NCBI GenBank assembly: GCA_030728235.1
Contig: JANRAA010000038.1
Span: forward strand, 1-9,470
From: Flavobacteriales bacterium
GTDB lineage: Bacteria; Bacteroidota; Bacteroidia; Flavobacteriales_D; Sanyastnellaceae
Length of the DNA: 9,470 nt
Direction of reading: 5' to 3'
Position numbers and translations under genes: made by a program. Positions within the stretch are counted from its first letter, which is position 1. The number at the start of each line of letters is the position of its first letter. Shown in pieces: positions 1 through 6,171 of the stretch. Below the pieces are notes generated by a model that searched no databases, was not told the DNA's origin, and was given only the letters and a program-made list of their open reading frames with translations.

Positions 1-294
1 AAATACAACGAATACCAAGAAACATACAAGCATAACTTTTGGAAAACCTTGGGCGACGAAGCGAGGGCCAAGAGCATCGGACATGGCGGAATGGATTTTA
101 TCATGATGTGGAGATTGATACATTGTCTGAACAAAGGAATTGCTCTAGATTTCAACGTCTACGACGGAATACTTTGGAGTGCGATTACACCGCTTAGTGA
201 ATTGAGTGTGGCGCAAGACAGCGCCCGAGTAGACATCCCCGACTTCACTGGAAACACTTGGAAATCAAAAAGAAAGCATGAAATAATGAGGTAG
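1..294 (+). CDS. Gfo/Idh/MocA-family oxidoreductase, GH109-like (3' end only)
   Basis: This is the last 97 codons of a gene that begins before the window; frame 1 is open from base 1 to the TAG at 292-294. The tail carries HGGMD (residues 28-32 of the visible part), then WRLIHCL, a DFNVYD segment and a final PDFTG..W. That order matches, from memory, the C-terminus of GH109 enzymes, NAD-dependent alpha-N-acetylgalactosaminidase relatives in the Gfo/Idh/MocA fold. Those proteins are usually about 430-460 residues, often exported, and act on glycans by a redox-elimination mechanism. The Rossmann NAD-binding half and any signal peptide lie outside the window, so substrate and location are inference. 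An internal TTG at 49 could be mistaken for a start, but the conserved-looking frame continues upstream of it. The family call is fairly secure; the specific activity is not. Confidence 0.75.
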   Translation, partial: KYNEYQETYKHNFWKTLGDEARAKSIGHGGMDFIMMWRLIHCLNKGIALDFNVYDGILWSAITPLSELSVAQDSARVDIPDFTGNTWKSKRKHEIMR

Positions 295-314
295 TTCTTC
301 TATCTATACAAGGC

Positions 315-389
315 AACCGTCTTCGAAATAATTGCATGCATTGTAGACTTAAAAGGTCTGAGCATCACTTGTTTTGAAGGCGGTTTTTT
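315..389 (+). terminator. Possible long-loop terminator after the GH109-like gene
   Basis: AACCGTCTTC (315-324) can pair with GAAGGCGGTT (376-385) over 10 bp including one G-U pair, and the right arm runs directly into six T (384-389). The intervening ~51 nt contain a palindromic TGCATGCA (333-340) and a small AGACT/GGTCT hairpin (345-359). A branched hairpin followed by a U tract fits intrinsic termination, but the loop is much longer than usual. The rest of the 295-514 gap holds no gene I can support; 490-514 is an A/T-rich leader before the next start. Confidence 0.4.
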
Positions 390-514
390 ATTTCGGTCAA
401 CGGCTCATTCAAACATTCCATTCACTCATTACTGGAGCACCCGTCCAGAAATCCTGAATACACTTGTCTACCAAATTGTCTTGCCTTATATAAAACCAAT
501 TAAATGCTAATCTT

Positions 515-2050
515 ATGAAATCTACTCTTTACAGACGACTCGTCGGACTGGTTGCTACCGCGATGCTCACCTTTTTAGGCACCGCAGCCACCGCACAGGT
601 GGGATGCACGAATTCAAATGCTTGTAACTACAACCCCACGGCGACTGTCGACAATGGTAGTTGTACATATACAGGTTATTTTATCCCAGTAGAATTAAAT
701 GCTGGACCTGCAGTTCTTGCCTGCAATGCACCCACTGGTTACTGGTTTCCAGACCAAACCTGCATGAACCAAATTATTGCAAATGATCCTTTTTGTTTGA
801 ACAACAACTGGGACTCAGTTTGTCAAGCTTCATACAACAGTTGCATTGGCTGTGCTGCGCCAGCTTGGTCAATACCTTATGAAATCGGGTCTGCCCCTGC
901 CGTTTTTGGATGTTCGCTTCCAGCAGGTTATCAATTGGCTAACGCTGCATGTATAATATCGGTTATGGTTAACGACAACTATTGCAACAACTATGCTTGG
1001 GATAGTGCATGTCAAAATGCATACAACACCTGTTTTTACGGCTGCGCAACCGCAACTTGGCACATACCTGTTGATGTTAGCACTGGGCCTGCCGTTTATG
1101 ATTGTTTCCCTCCTGCAGGGTATTGGACACCAAACCAAGCATGTATGCAGCAAATTATTGCCAATGATCCATATTGTGTTAATGTATCGTGGGATTTGAC
1201 CTGTCAGCAAGCCTATAACACGTGTGCTTTTGGATGTACAACAGCTTCATGGCATATCCCTTATGCAGTGGGCATTTCACCTGCCGTTTTTGCATGCACC
1301 ACACCTCAAGGCTACTACACGCCTGATCAAGAATGTGTGATCTCAGTAATTGAGAGCGACAATTTCTGCATTGTGAATACATGGGATACAGCGTGCAATA
1401 ATGCCTATAATTTCTGTGCATTTGGCTGTTCAACTGTTTCATGGTACATCCCATTCGAAGTTGGTTCTGCAATGCCGGTTCAGGGGTGCACGATTCCATT
1501 GGGATATTGGGAACCTGATCAGGCTTGTGTAATAGGTGTGCTTGGTTCCGACGGTTTTTGCGGTTCAGTATCTTGGGATGACTTGTGTCAGTTCAATTAT
1601 GACCAGTGTGCTTTCGGTTGTACTGATGGCCAATGGTTTATTCCTTATGACCCGACAACATTTGGTCAGCCAGCTGTATATGCTTGCTCACCACCAAATG
1701 GTTACCAATATGTAGAAAATCAAAATTGCTTGGTGCAAATACTGAATGATGATCCTTTTTGCTCACAAGATGATTGGGACTCCGCCTGTAATAGCCAATT
1801 AATCAGCTGTTCTACTGGCTGTACCTACCCAACTGCTTGCAACTACAACTCGATAGCCAGTATCGACAATCAATCTTGTGTTTTCCCAGGTTGTACCGAT
1901 CCTACTGCTACGAACTACGACGGAAATGCGGGTTGCGATGACGGTTCTTGTACGTTTGATTCATGCGCTGCCGACCTCAACAATGATGGTATCGTAGGTT
2001 CAGGCGACTTACTCGACTTCTTATCTGCTTTCGGATCTGCTTGTCCGTGA
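515..2050 (+). CDS. Secreted cysteine-rich tandem-repeat protein with dockerin-like end
   Basis: A 511-residue exported protein of unknown function. Residues 1-27 form a signal peptide (basic RR, hydrophobic core, ATA before Q28). Residues 30-50 are a CNYN...DNGSC cassette of a type common in Bacteroidota secreted proteins; further copies lie at 435-455 and 459-479. Between them are six repeats with GC at 112, 176, 240, 304 and 368, an exact 64-residue period. Each has the pattern W-x-I-P, PAV, C, GY, Q-x-C, D-x-[FY]-C, WD-x-x-C, Y-x-x-C. Cysteine spacing is nearly invariant at 20, 13, 11, 9 and 7 residues, suggesting three disulfides per unit. The C-terminus (484-511) has a calcium-loop motif D-x-N-x-D-G-x-V-x-x-x-D (487-498) between C484 and C510. 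No standard T9SS type A or B tail is visible. It stands alone between two terminators. A surface, adhesin or ligand-binding role is inference only. Confidence 0.9.
   Translation: MKSTLYRRLVGLVATAMLTFLGTAATAQVGCTNSNACNYNPTATVDNGSCTYTGYFIPVELNAGPAVLACNAPTGYWFPDQTCMNQIIANDPFCLNNNWDSVCQASYNSCIGCAAPAWSIPYEIGSAPAVFGCSLPAGYQLANAACIISVMVNDNYCNNYAWDSACQNAYNTCFYGCATATWHIPVDVSTGPAVYDCFPPAGYWTPNQACMQQIIANDPYCVNVSWDLTCQQAYNTCAFGCTTASWHIPYAVGISPAVFACTTPQGYYTPDQECVISVIESDNFCIVNTWDTACNNAYNFCAFGCSTVSWYIPFEVGSAMPVQGCTIPLGYWEPDQACVIGVLGSDGFCGSVSWDDLCQFNYDQCAFGCTDGQWFIPYDPTTFGQPAVYACSPPNGYQYVENQNCLVQILNDDPFCSQDDWDSACNSQLISCSTGCTYPTACNYNSIASIDNQSCVFPGCTDPTATNYDGNAGCDDGSCTFDSCAADLNNDGIVGSGDLLDFLSAFGSACP
659..1810 (+). 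repeat. Six in-gene repeats of about 192 bp encoding 6-Cys units
   Basis: The unit corresponds to codons starting near 656, 848, 1040, 1232, 1424 and 1616, so four successive intervals are exactly 192 bp. The last unit is longer by three codons, including extra residues in the DPTTFGQPAV segment. The nucleotide copies are clearly diverged while cysteines, W, GY and WD are kept. This points to old duplication under protein-level selection rather than recent slippage. Confidence 0.85.
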
Positions 2051-2067
2051 CATTCAAAGAACTCATG

Positions 2068-2100
2068 AAAAAAGGCGATCATCTCTGATCGCCTTTTTTT
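2068..2100. terminator. Strong bidirectional intrinsic terminator
   Basis: An 8-bp perfect stem GGCGATCA (2074-2081) / TGATCGCC (2086-2093) with a TCTC loop is preceded by six A (2068-2073) and followed by seven T (2094-2100). The U tract is available on both strands. It can therefore end the 515-2050 transcript and also stop leftward transcription from sucD, whose stop lies at 2206. Confidence 0.9.
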
Positions 2101-2157
2101 GTGTTTAGATTTTAGTTTCTAATTCCCCAATGATTTCATTCTCTTTTAAATGAATCA

Positions 2158-2213
2158 GAGTTTATCGAATCGGGGGACTGAGTTTATCGAATCGGGGGAC
2201 TGAGTTTATCGAA
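2158..2213. repeat. 22-bp tandem repeat, 2.5 copies, overlapping the sucD stop
   Basis: Two identical 22-bp units (2158-2179 and 2180-2201), each starting GAGTTTATCGAA and ending CGGGGGACT, are followed by a third partial unit GAGTTTATCGAA (2202-2213). The partial unit includes the sucD stop codon (2206-2208) and its last codons. Read on the minus strand the core is TTCGATAAACTCAG. From memory this resembles the short TTCGACAAGCTCAG-type dispersed intergenic repeats seen in many Bacteroidota genomes. The units lie between the terminator and sucD. Confidence 0.85.
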
Positions 2214-3081
2214 GTCCAACCAACTCCGCCATTTTCTTCCCAATCTGCGCAGGAGAATCAACAACGTGAATTCCACATTCGCGCATGATCTTTTTCTTAG
2301 CTGCTGCAGATTCATCATCTCCAGAAACAATCGCTCCAGCGTGACCCATTGTGCGTCCTTTTGGTGCTGTTTCTCCAGCTATAAATCCTACAACTGGTTT
2401 GGTACCGTTCTCTTTGATCCAACGTGCAGCCTTCACCTCCAAATCTCCTCCGATCTCACCAATCATGATAATTCCGTCGGTATCCTTATCTGCCATCAAA
2501 AGCTTCACTGCCTCCAATGTGGTAGTACCAATAATTGGGTCTCCACCAATTCCAATAGCAGTTGATTGTCCAAGACCGGCTTTCGTGATTTGATCTACTG
2601 CTTCGTATGTAAGTGTTCCTGATTTTGAAACAATGCCAATACGTCCTGGGTTGAAGATAAAACCTGGCATGATGCCTACTTTGGCTTCGCCAGCAGTCAT
2701 AACACCCGGACAGTTCGGACCTATCAGTGTACAATCGTACTTACCGATGTGTGATTTTACCTTCACCATATCCGCAACCGGTATGCCTTCAGTAATGGTT
2801 ACAATAACTTTGATTCCTGCGTCAGCAGCTTCTAGAATCGCATCAGCAGCAAAAGCTGGTGGAACGAAAATAATGGTAACGTCAGCACCAGTGGCCTTTA
2901 CCGCATCTTCAACAGTGTTGAAAACCGGACGATCAAGGTGCATTTGCCCACCTTTTCCTGGAGTTACTCCTCCAACTACATTGGTACCATACTCAATCAT
3001 TTGACCAGCGTGAAAAGATCCTTCACTTCCGGTAAATCCTTGAACGATAACCTTTGAATTCTTATTTACAAGTACACTCAT
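2206..3081 (-). CDS. sucD: Succinyl-CoA ligase (ADP-forming) subunit alpha
   Basis: Alpha subunit of succinyl-CoA synthetase, which converts succinyl-CoA, ADP (or GDP) and phosphate to succinate, CoA and ATP (or GTP) in the TCA cycle. At 291 residues it matches the usual length (E. coli about 289). Visible features are the CoA-binding Rossmann start GFTGSEGSFHAGQMI (15-29), GGVTPGKGG (37-45), GPNCPG (121-126), SKSGTLTYE (152-160), IGGDPIIG (178-185) and the phosphohistidine loop GHAGAIVSG with H247. The start at 3081 gives a full-length N-terminus (MSVLVNKNSKVIVQGFTG). No Shine-Dalgarno sequence is apparent, as is normal in Bacteroidota. The partner sucC is not in this window, so the two subunits are encoded apart. 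The final codons GLR-stop are written in the partial copy of the 22-bp tandem repeat. Confidence 0.97.
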   Translation of the reverse strand: MSVLVNKNSKVIVQGFTGSEGSFHAGQMIEYGTNVVGGVTPGKGGQMHLDRPVFNTVEDAVKATGADVTIIFVPPAFAADAILEAADAGIKVIVTITEGIPVADMVKVKSHIGKYDCTLIGPNCPGVMTAGEAKVGIMPGFIFNPGRIGIVSKSGTLTYEAVDQITKAGLGQSTAIGIGGDPIIGTTTLEAVKLLMADKDTDGIIMIGEIGGDLEVKAARWIKENGTKPVVGFIAGETAPKGRTMGHAGAIVSGDDESAAAKKKIMRECGIHVVDSPAQIGKKMAELVGLR

Positions 3082-3157
3082 GATGCTGTGAAATTACGCC
3101 TGCGAAAATAGGGGAACTAACCGCCAATTGAAAGGATACAGGCGTCAAATTTCACTT

Positions 3158-3895
3158 TTATGGGAAATAAACTTTCCCTGAGAAGCTTCCAGCACTGTTA
3201 TGAAGGCGATAGATGTAAATGCCTCCTGGCAAATCAACGTCTATGGTACCGGTTGATGTTGAGCTGTTTAACACTTCCCTCCCACTCAAATCGAACAATT
3301 GCACAGCGGTAATCTCGCTTGCCTGAACTACCAAATTGCCGTTTGCAGCATACACCATCATACGCTCTTGATCAAAAGCATCAACGCCAACTCCTCCTGT
3401 TGCGGCATCCATAATGGCACCTACCATTTCGGTTGGTGTAGCACCATACGGGTCGTAATCAACACTGCGATCTTCATGCACAACGACAAAAAGCGGATAG
3501 CCGTAAAAAATTCCGAAACCACTGCCAATCGTGTAAGGCGCCATCGCAGCTCCCGACGCACCTTCATTGCCAATCATCGGTTTTAAAAGTCCTGAATCTG
3601 TCGCAAACTGAATCAATTCGGCGTTGCTATCTACATAAGATAAGTAGAGCATATCGATGTTTCCATCTTCTCCAAGCGCCGCAATCTGATTTTCTAAGCT
3701 ATCGGCAACTTCTTGAAACCAAGGTGCACCGACGTAAAACATGCCCAAAATAACTACCCTGCCTTGATCTAAATAGTCTGAATATAAATTGTGGGTTACA
3801 CCTTGAGTATCGTGCACCGTAAAATTCGGAGCCGTTTGTCCCAATGAGCTAAGCGCTGCCAATATCCCCCCAACTAAAATTCCAATTCGTTTCAT
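3158..3895 (-). CDS. Secreted thioredoxin-fold (redoxin-like) protein with T9SS type A tail, no cysteines
   Basis: A 245-residue exported protein. I place the start at 3895 (MKRIGILVGGILAALSSLGQ) because it gives a clean signal peptide ending near residue 19-20; the frame stays open to 4030 but that stretch is charged and not signal-like. Residues 22-165 look like a TlpA/AhpC-type thioredoxin fold: APNFTVHDTQG, a strand VVILGMFYVGAPWF, and a cis-proline-like YGYPLFVVV with P134. Where family members carry CxxC, this has VGAPW (55-59), and the whole protein contains no cysteine, so it cannot do thiol redox chemistry. Residues 179-245 form a T9SS type A sorting domain (VQLFDLSGREV, LPGGIYIYRL, GKVYFP), implying export to the surface or medium. 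It may be a structural or binding derivative of the fold. It is divergent from mnmE, and 76 bp separate its stop from the sucD start. Confidence 0.85.
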   Translation of the reverse strand: MKRIGILVGGILAALSSLGQTAPNFTVHDTQGVTHNLYSDYLDQGRVVILGMFYVGAPWFQEVADSLENQIAALGEDGNIDMLYLSYVDSNAELIQFATDSGLLKPMIGNEGASGAAMAPYTIGSGFGIFYGYPLFVVVHEDRSVDYDPYGATPTEMVGAIMDAATGGVGVDAFDQERMMVYAANGNLVVQASEITAVQLFDLSGREVLNSSTSTGTIDVDLPGGIYIYRLHNSAGSFSGKVYFP

Positions 3896-4116
3896 TATCA
3901 GTCGATTGCCGCAGTTATACAATGATGTAACGCTTCCCCCTACCTCAAAGATTGTAAAATTAAGGTTATCGAACTGTTTCCTGTTTTTTTCCTCTTTCTT
4001 CGCTGGGCGCGGATGTTTAACTATCTGCACCCATTTGAAGTTGGTTCAAACGACGAACATCAAAGCTTTTTCGGACTTGGCTCGAATCGCTTTCAACCTA
4101 TTTCGTGACGACGCTG

Positions 4117-4124
4117 TATCTTTA
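4117..4124 (+). promoter_or_regulatory. Candidate Bacteroidota -7 box before mnmE
   Basis: TATCTTTA matches the Bacteroidota sigma-ABfr -7 consensus TAnnTTTG at five of the six fixed positions and ends four bases before the ATG at 4129. No convincing TTG lies at the usual distance upstream. If used, transcription would start at or next to the start codon. The surrounding gap 3896-4128 between the divergent genes holds no other gene I can support. Confidence 0.3.
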
Positions 4125-4128
4125 CCCC

Positions 4129-5499
4129 ATGTTTTTTACTGCTGATGAATCAACCATTTGTGCGCTTTCAACCGCGAGCGGACAAGGAGCCATATCGGTA
4201 ATTCGGGTTTCGGGTCCGGATGCGATAGATATTGTAAATACCTTTTTCAGCAAAAATCTGGATGAGGCGGCCAGTCATACTGCGCATTTCGGGACGCTCC
4301 GCAATGATGAGCGTATACTCGATGAAGTGGTGGTTGTAATTTTCCGCGGACCAAATTCATTTACTGGCGAAGATGTGGTTGAGATCAACTGCCACGGTTC
4401 AAGGTACATCCGCGAAGAAATTTTGCGGTTGCTGGTTACCAGCGGCTGCAGGTACGCGCAAGCTGGTGAGTTTACCTTCCGGGCTTTCATGAGTGGCAAG
4501 ATGGATTTGAGTCAGGCCGAAGCGGTAGCAGACCTTATCGCATCTGGCAGCGCCGCCGAACACCAACTGGCGATGCACCAAATGCGGGGTGGATTTTCAA
4601 GAGAAATCAACGACCTGCGTGAACGACTGATCAATTTCGCATCGCTGATTGAACTCGAACTCGACTTTGCTGAAGAAGATGTCGAATTCGCCGATCGCAG
4701 CAAACTAACCAACCTATTGTTCGAGATTGAGGTCATGTTGCGTCGCCTCATCGATAGCTTCCGTGCGGGAAATGCCATCAAAAACGGAATCCCCGTTGCC
4801 ATTGTCGGAAAGCCGAACGCAGGTAAATCGACTCTTTTAAATGCCCTGCTGAACGAAGAACGCGCAATAGTGAGTGAAATAGCGGGTACTACGCGAGACA
4901 CCATCGAAGATGAAGTAACCATAGAAGGTGTCCGCTTTCGCTTTATCGACACTGCAGGCCTTCGCGACACCGAAGACACCATTGAAAAAATAGGGGTTGA
5001 ACGCAGCTTATCCGCATTGCGACAAGCAGCCATTGTGGTGTATTTGTTCGACATCCGTGCCGCTGGCACGAACATAGAAGAAGAAATAACCGAAATCGAG
5101 GCCATGATAGACCCGCAGCGCCAGCACCTATTACTTGTCGCCAACAAATGCGATGGCAACTACACCCCTGTTGCGCTTCACGGCCGCGCGATACTGCACA
5201 TCAGCGCACTTGAACGTTCAGGCCTCAACAAACTTGAGCAAACGCTCTTCAACCTGAGCGATCTCGAAAAATTCAGCAACGACGCCTCATTGGTAACGAA
5301 CGTCCGCCACCACCAATCGCTCACTGCTGCTTACAACGCCCTGCAAGACGTCCTCAACGGACTACAATCAGGCATCAGTGGTGATTTCCTAGCCATCGAC
5401 ATCCGTCGTGCTCTTCACCACCTTGGCGAAATCACCGGCGCCATTAGTTCTGACGATTTGTTGGGTAATATCTTTGGGAAGTTTTGTATCGGAAAGTAA
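4129..5499 (+). CDS. mnmE: tRNA modification GTPase MnmE
   Basis: GTPase that works with MnmG to build the 5-carboxymethylaminomethyl (or taurino/aminomethyl-type) group on U34 of certain tRNAs, using a folate-derived one-carbon unit. The 456 residues match the family (E. coli 454). The N-terminal folate-binding domain starts STICALSTASGQGAISVIRVSG. The inserted G domain carries G1 GKPNAGKS (227-234), the GTTRDTIE loop (253-260), G3 DTAG (274-277) and G4 NKCD (339-342). The protein ends in the diagnostic CIGK with the conserved cysteine (C453). I chose ATG 4129 over an upstream GTG at 4105, which would add MTTLYLYP; family members begin close to the DTI(V/C)AL motif. It is transcribed away from the secreted redoxin-like gene and has no visible operon partner; mnmG is not in the window. 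Confidence 0.96.
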   Translation: MFFTADESTICALSTASGQGAISVIRVSGPDAIDIVNTFFSKNLDEAASHTAHFGTLRNDERILDEVVVVIFRGPNSFTGEDVVEINCHGSRYIREEILRLLVTSGCRYAQAGEFTFRAFMSGKMDLSQAEAVADLIASGSAAEHQLAMHQMRGGFSREINDLRERLINFASLIELELDFAEEDVEFADRSKLTNLLFEIEVMLRRLIDSFRAGNAIKNGIPVAIVGKPNAGKSTLLNALLNEERAIVSEIAGTTRDTIEDEVTIEGVRFRFIDTAGLRDTEDTIEKIGVERSLSALRQAAIVVYLFDIRAAGTNIEEEITEIEAMIDPQRQHLLLVANKCDGNYTPVALHGRAILHISALERSGLNKLEQTLFNLSDLEKFSNDASLVTNVRHHQSLTAAYNALQDVLNGLQSGISGDFLAIDIRRALHHLGEITGAISSDDLLGNIFGKFCIGK

Positions 5500-5563
5500 A
5501 CTAAAATTTCAATCCAACAAGGTCAAGACCATACTCGAAATGCGCGGCAAATCCCAAGCAGAC

Positions 5564-5638
5564 TAGCTCACAATTCGATTAATTGTGGCTAATGCGACCT
5601 GCAATTGTGGCTCAACTTGGCACTAAACTGAGCCACAA
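5564..5638. repeat. Cluster of direct and inverted AATTGTGGCT repeats
   Basis: AATTGTGGCT occurs at 5581-5590 and again at 5603-5612. The second copy, extended as TTGTGGCTCA (5605-5614), forms a perfect 10-bp stem with TGAGCCACAA (5629-5638) around a 14-nt loop. The first pairs with CACAATT (5569-5575) around a 5-nt CGATT loop. The copies can also pair with each other's partners, so alternative structures exist. No T run follows, so a simple terminator for mnmE is doubtful. The remainder of the 5500-5825 gap shows no gene, only A/T-rich sequence leading to yjdM. Confidence 0.7.
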
Positions 5639-5796
5639 AAGCCCTTTCAGTGAGCTTCAAAATAAAATCAGCAGATCTAGGCAACTACCCACCCTTGCTC
5701 ATTTTTGCTAGATCATAATCCACTCAATTCTTCAAAACCTGACTATCGACAGCCTTCAACCTCAATCCATAAATTTTCTGCACCTTGCGCCGAACT

Positions 5797-5804
5797 TAGG
5801 TTTC
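5797..5804 (+). promoter_or_regulatory. Candidate -7 box of the yjdM promoter
   Basis: TAGGTTTC matches TAnnTTTG except at the last base and lies 21 bases before the ATG. A loose T-rich TTTTCTG (5774-5780) is near the place expected for the -33 element. It is weak on its own, but yjdM needs its own promoter because mnmE ends more than 300 bp upstream. Confidence 0.35.
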
Positions 5805-5825
5805 ACTGAATTTTACTCGATTACG

Positions 5826-6170
5826 ATGGATACAACCCCTGCTTGTCCGAATTGCGGCTCAACATACACTTACCCGAACGGAAACCTCATCGCTTGTCCA
5901 GAATGCTTTCACGAATGGAATGCGGAAGATGCACCTTCTGAAAACGCTGCTGAAGGTTCTCAATTTATTGATTCAAATGGCAATGTGCTGCAAGATGGTG
6001 ACACGGTGATTGTCATCAAAGATCTTCCTGTTAAAGGAGCTCCGAAACCAGTAAAAGCAGGTACGAAGGTGAAAAACATCCGTCTGGTAGATGGCGACCA
6101 CAACATCAGTTGCAAAATCGATGGCTTTGGCGCGATGGGCTTGAAGTCTGAATTCGTTCGAAAGGCCTGA
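5826..6170 (+). CDS. yjdM: Zinc-ribbon protein YjdM (PhnA family)
   Basis: A 114-residue cytoplasmic protein that aligns end to end, from memory, with E. coli YjdM (about 111 residues). An N-terminal zinc ribbon has C7-P-N-C10 and C24-P-E-C27, followed by HEWN. After an acidic linker comes the PhnA domain: DSNGNVLQDGDTVIVIKDLPVKG, then GTKVKNIRLVDGDHNISCKIDGFGAMGLKSEFV. The older name PhnA comes from proximity to phosphonate genes in E. coli and caused confusion with phosphonoacetate hydrolase; this protein has no hydrolase domain, and its biochemical role is not established. No phosphonate genes are nearby. Its stop TGA (6168-6170) is one base from the stop of the convergent gene on the other strand, with no terminator between them. 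Confidence 0.93.
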   Translation: MDTTPACPNCGSTYTYPNGNLIACPECFHEWNAEDAPSENAAEGSQFIDSNGNVLQDGDTVIVIKDLPVKGAPKPVKAGTKVKNIRLVDGDHNISCKIDGFGAMGLKSEFVRKA

Positions 6171-6171
6171 C

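Noticed and set aside
869..1499. Minus-strand open frames of 113 and 106 codons inside the repeat protein gene
   Set aside because: They mirror the repetitive coding sequence of the + strand protein and show no recognisable domain or signal.
2158..2213. CRISPR array
   Set aside because: The units are contiguous, with no spacers, only 2.5 copies, and no cas genes nearby.
3103..3127. sucD promoter (TTG at 3127-3125 and TATTTTCG at 3110-3103 on the minus strand)
   Set aside because: The -7 box matches but the 14-base spacing is too short for the Bacteroidota consensus, so it is not listed as a feature.
3896..4030. 45-residue N-terminal extension of the redoxin-like protein
   Set aside because: The extension is charged and polar, while M46 starts a clean signal peptide; the upstream bases are better explained as the shared regulatory gap with mnmE.
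4105..4128. GTG start for mnmE eight codons upstream
   Set aside because: MnmE proteins start near the STICAL-type motif; ATG 4129 gives the usual length and the GTG adds unrelated residues.
4512..5159. 215-codon open frame on the minus strand inside mnmE
   Set aside because: It is antisense to a clear MnmE with intact GTPase motifs; the product is low-complexity and Ser/Arg-rich, as expected from a reversed coding frame.
5605..5638. Intrinsic terminator for mnmE
   Set aside because: The 10-bp stem is good but it is followed by AAGCCC rather than a T run, so I list it as a repeat instead.
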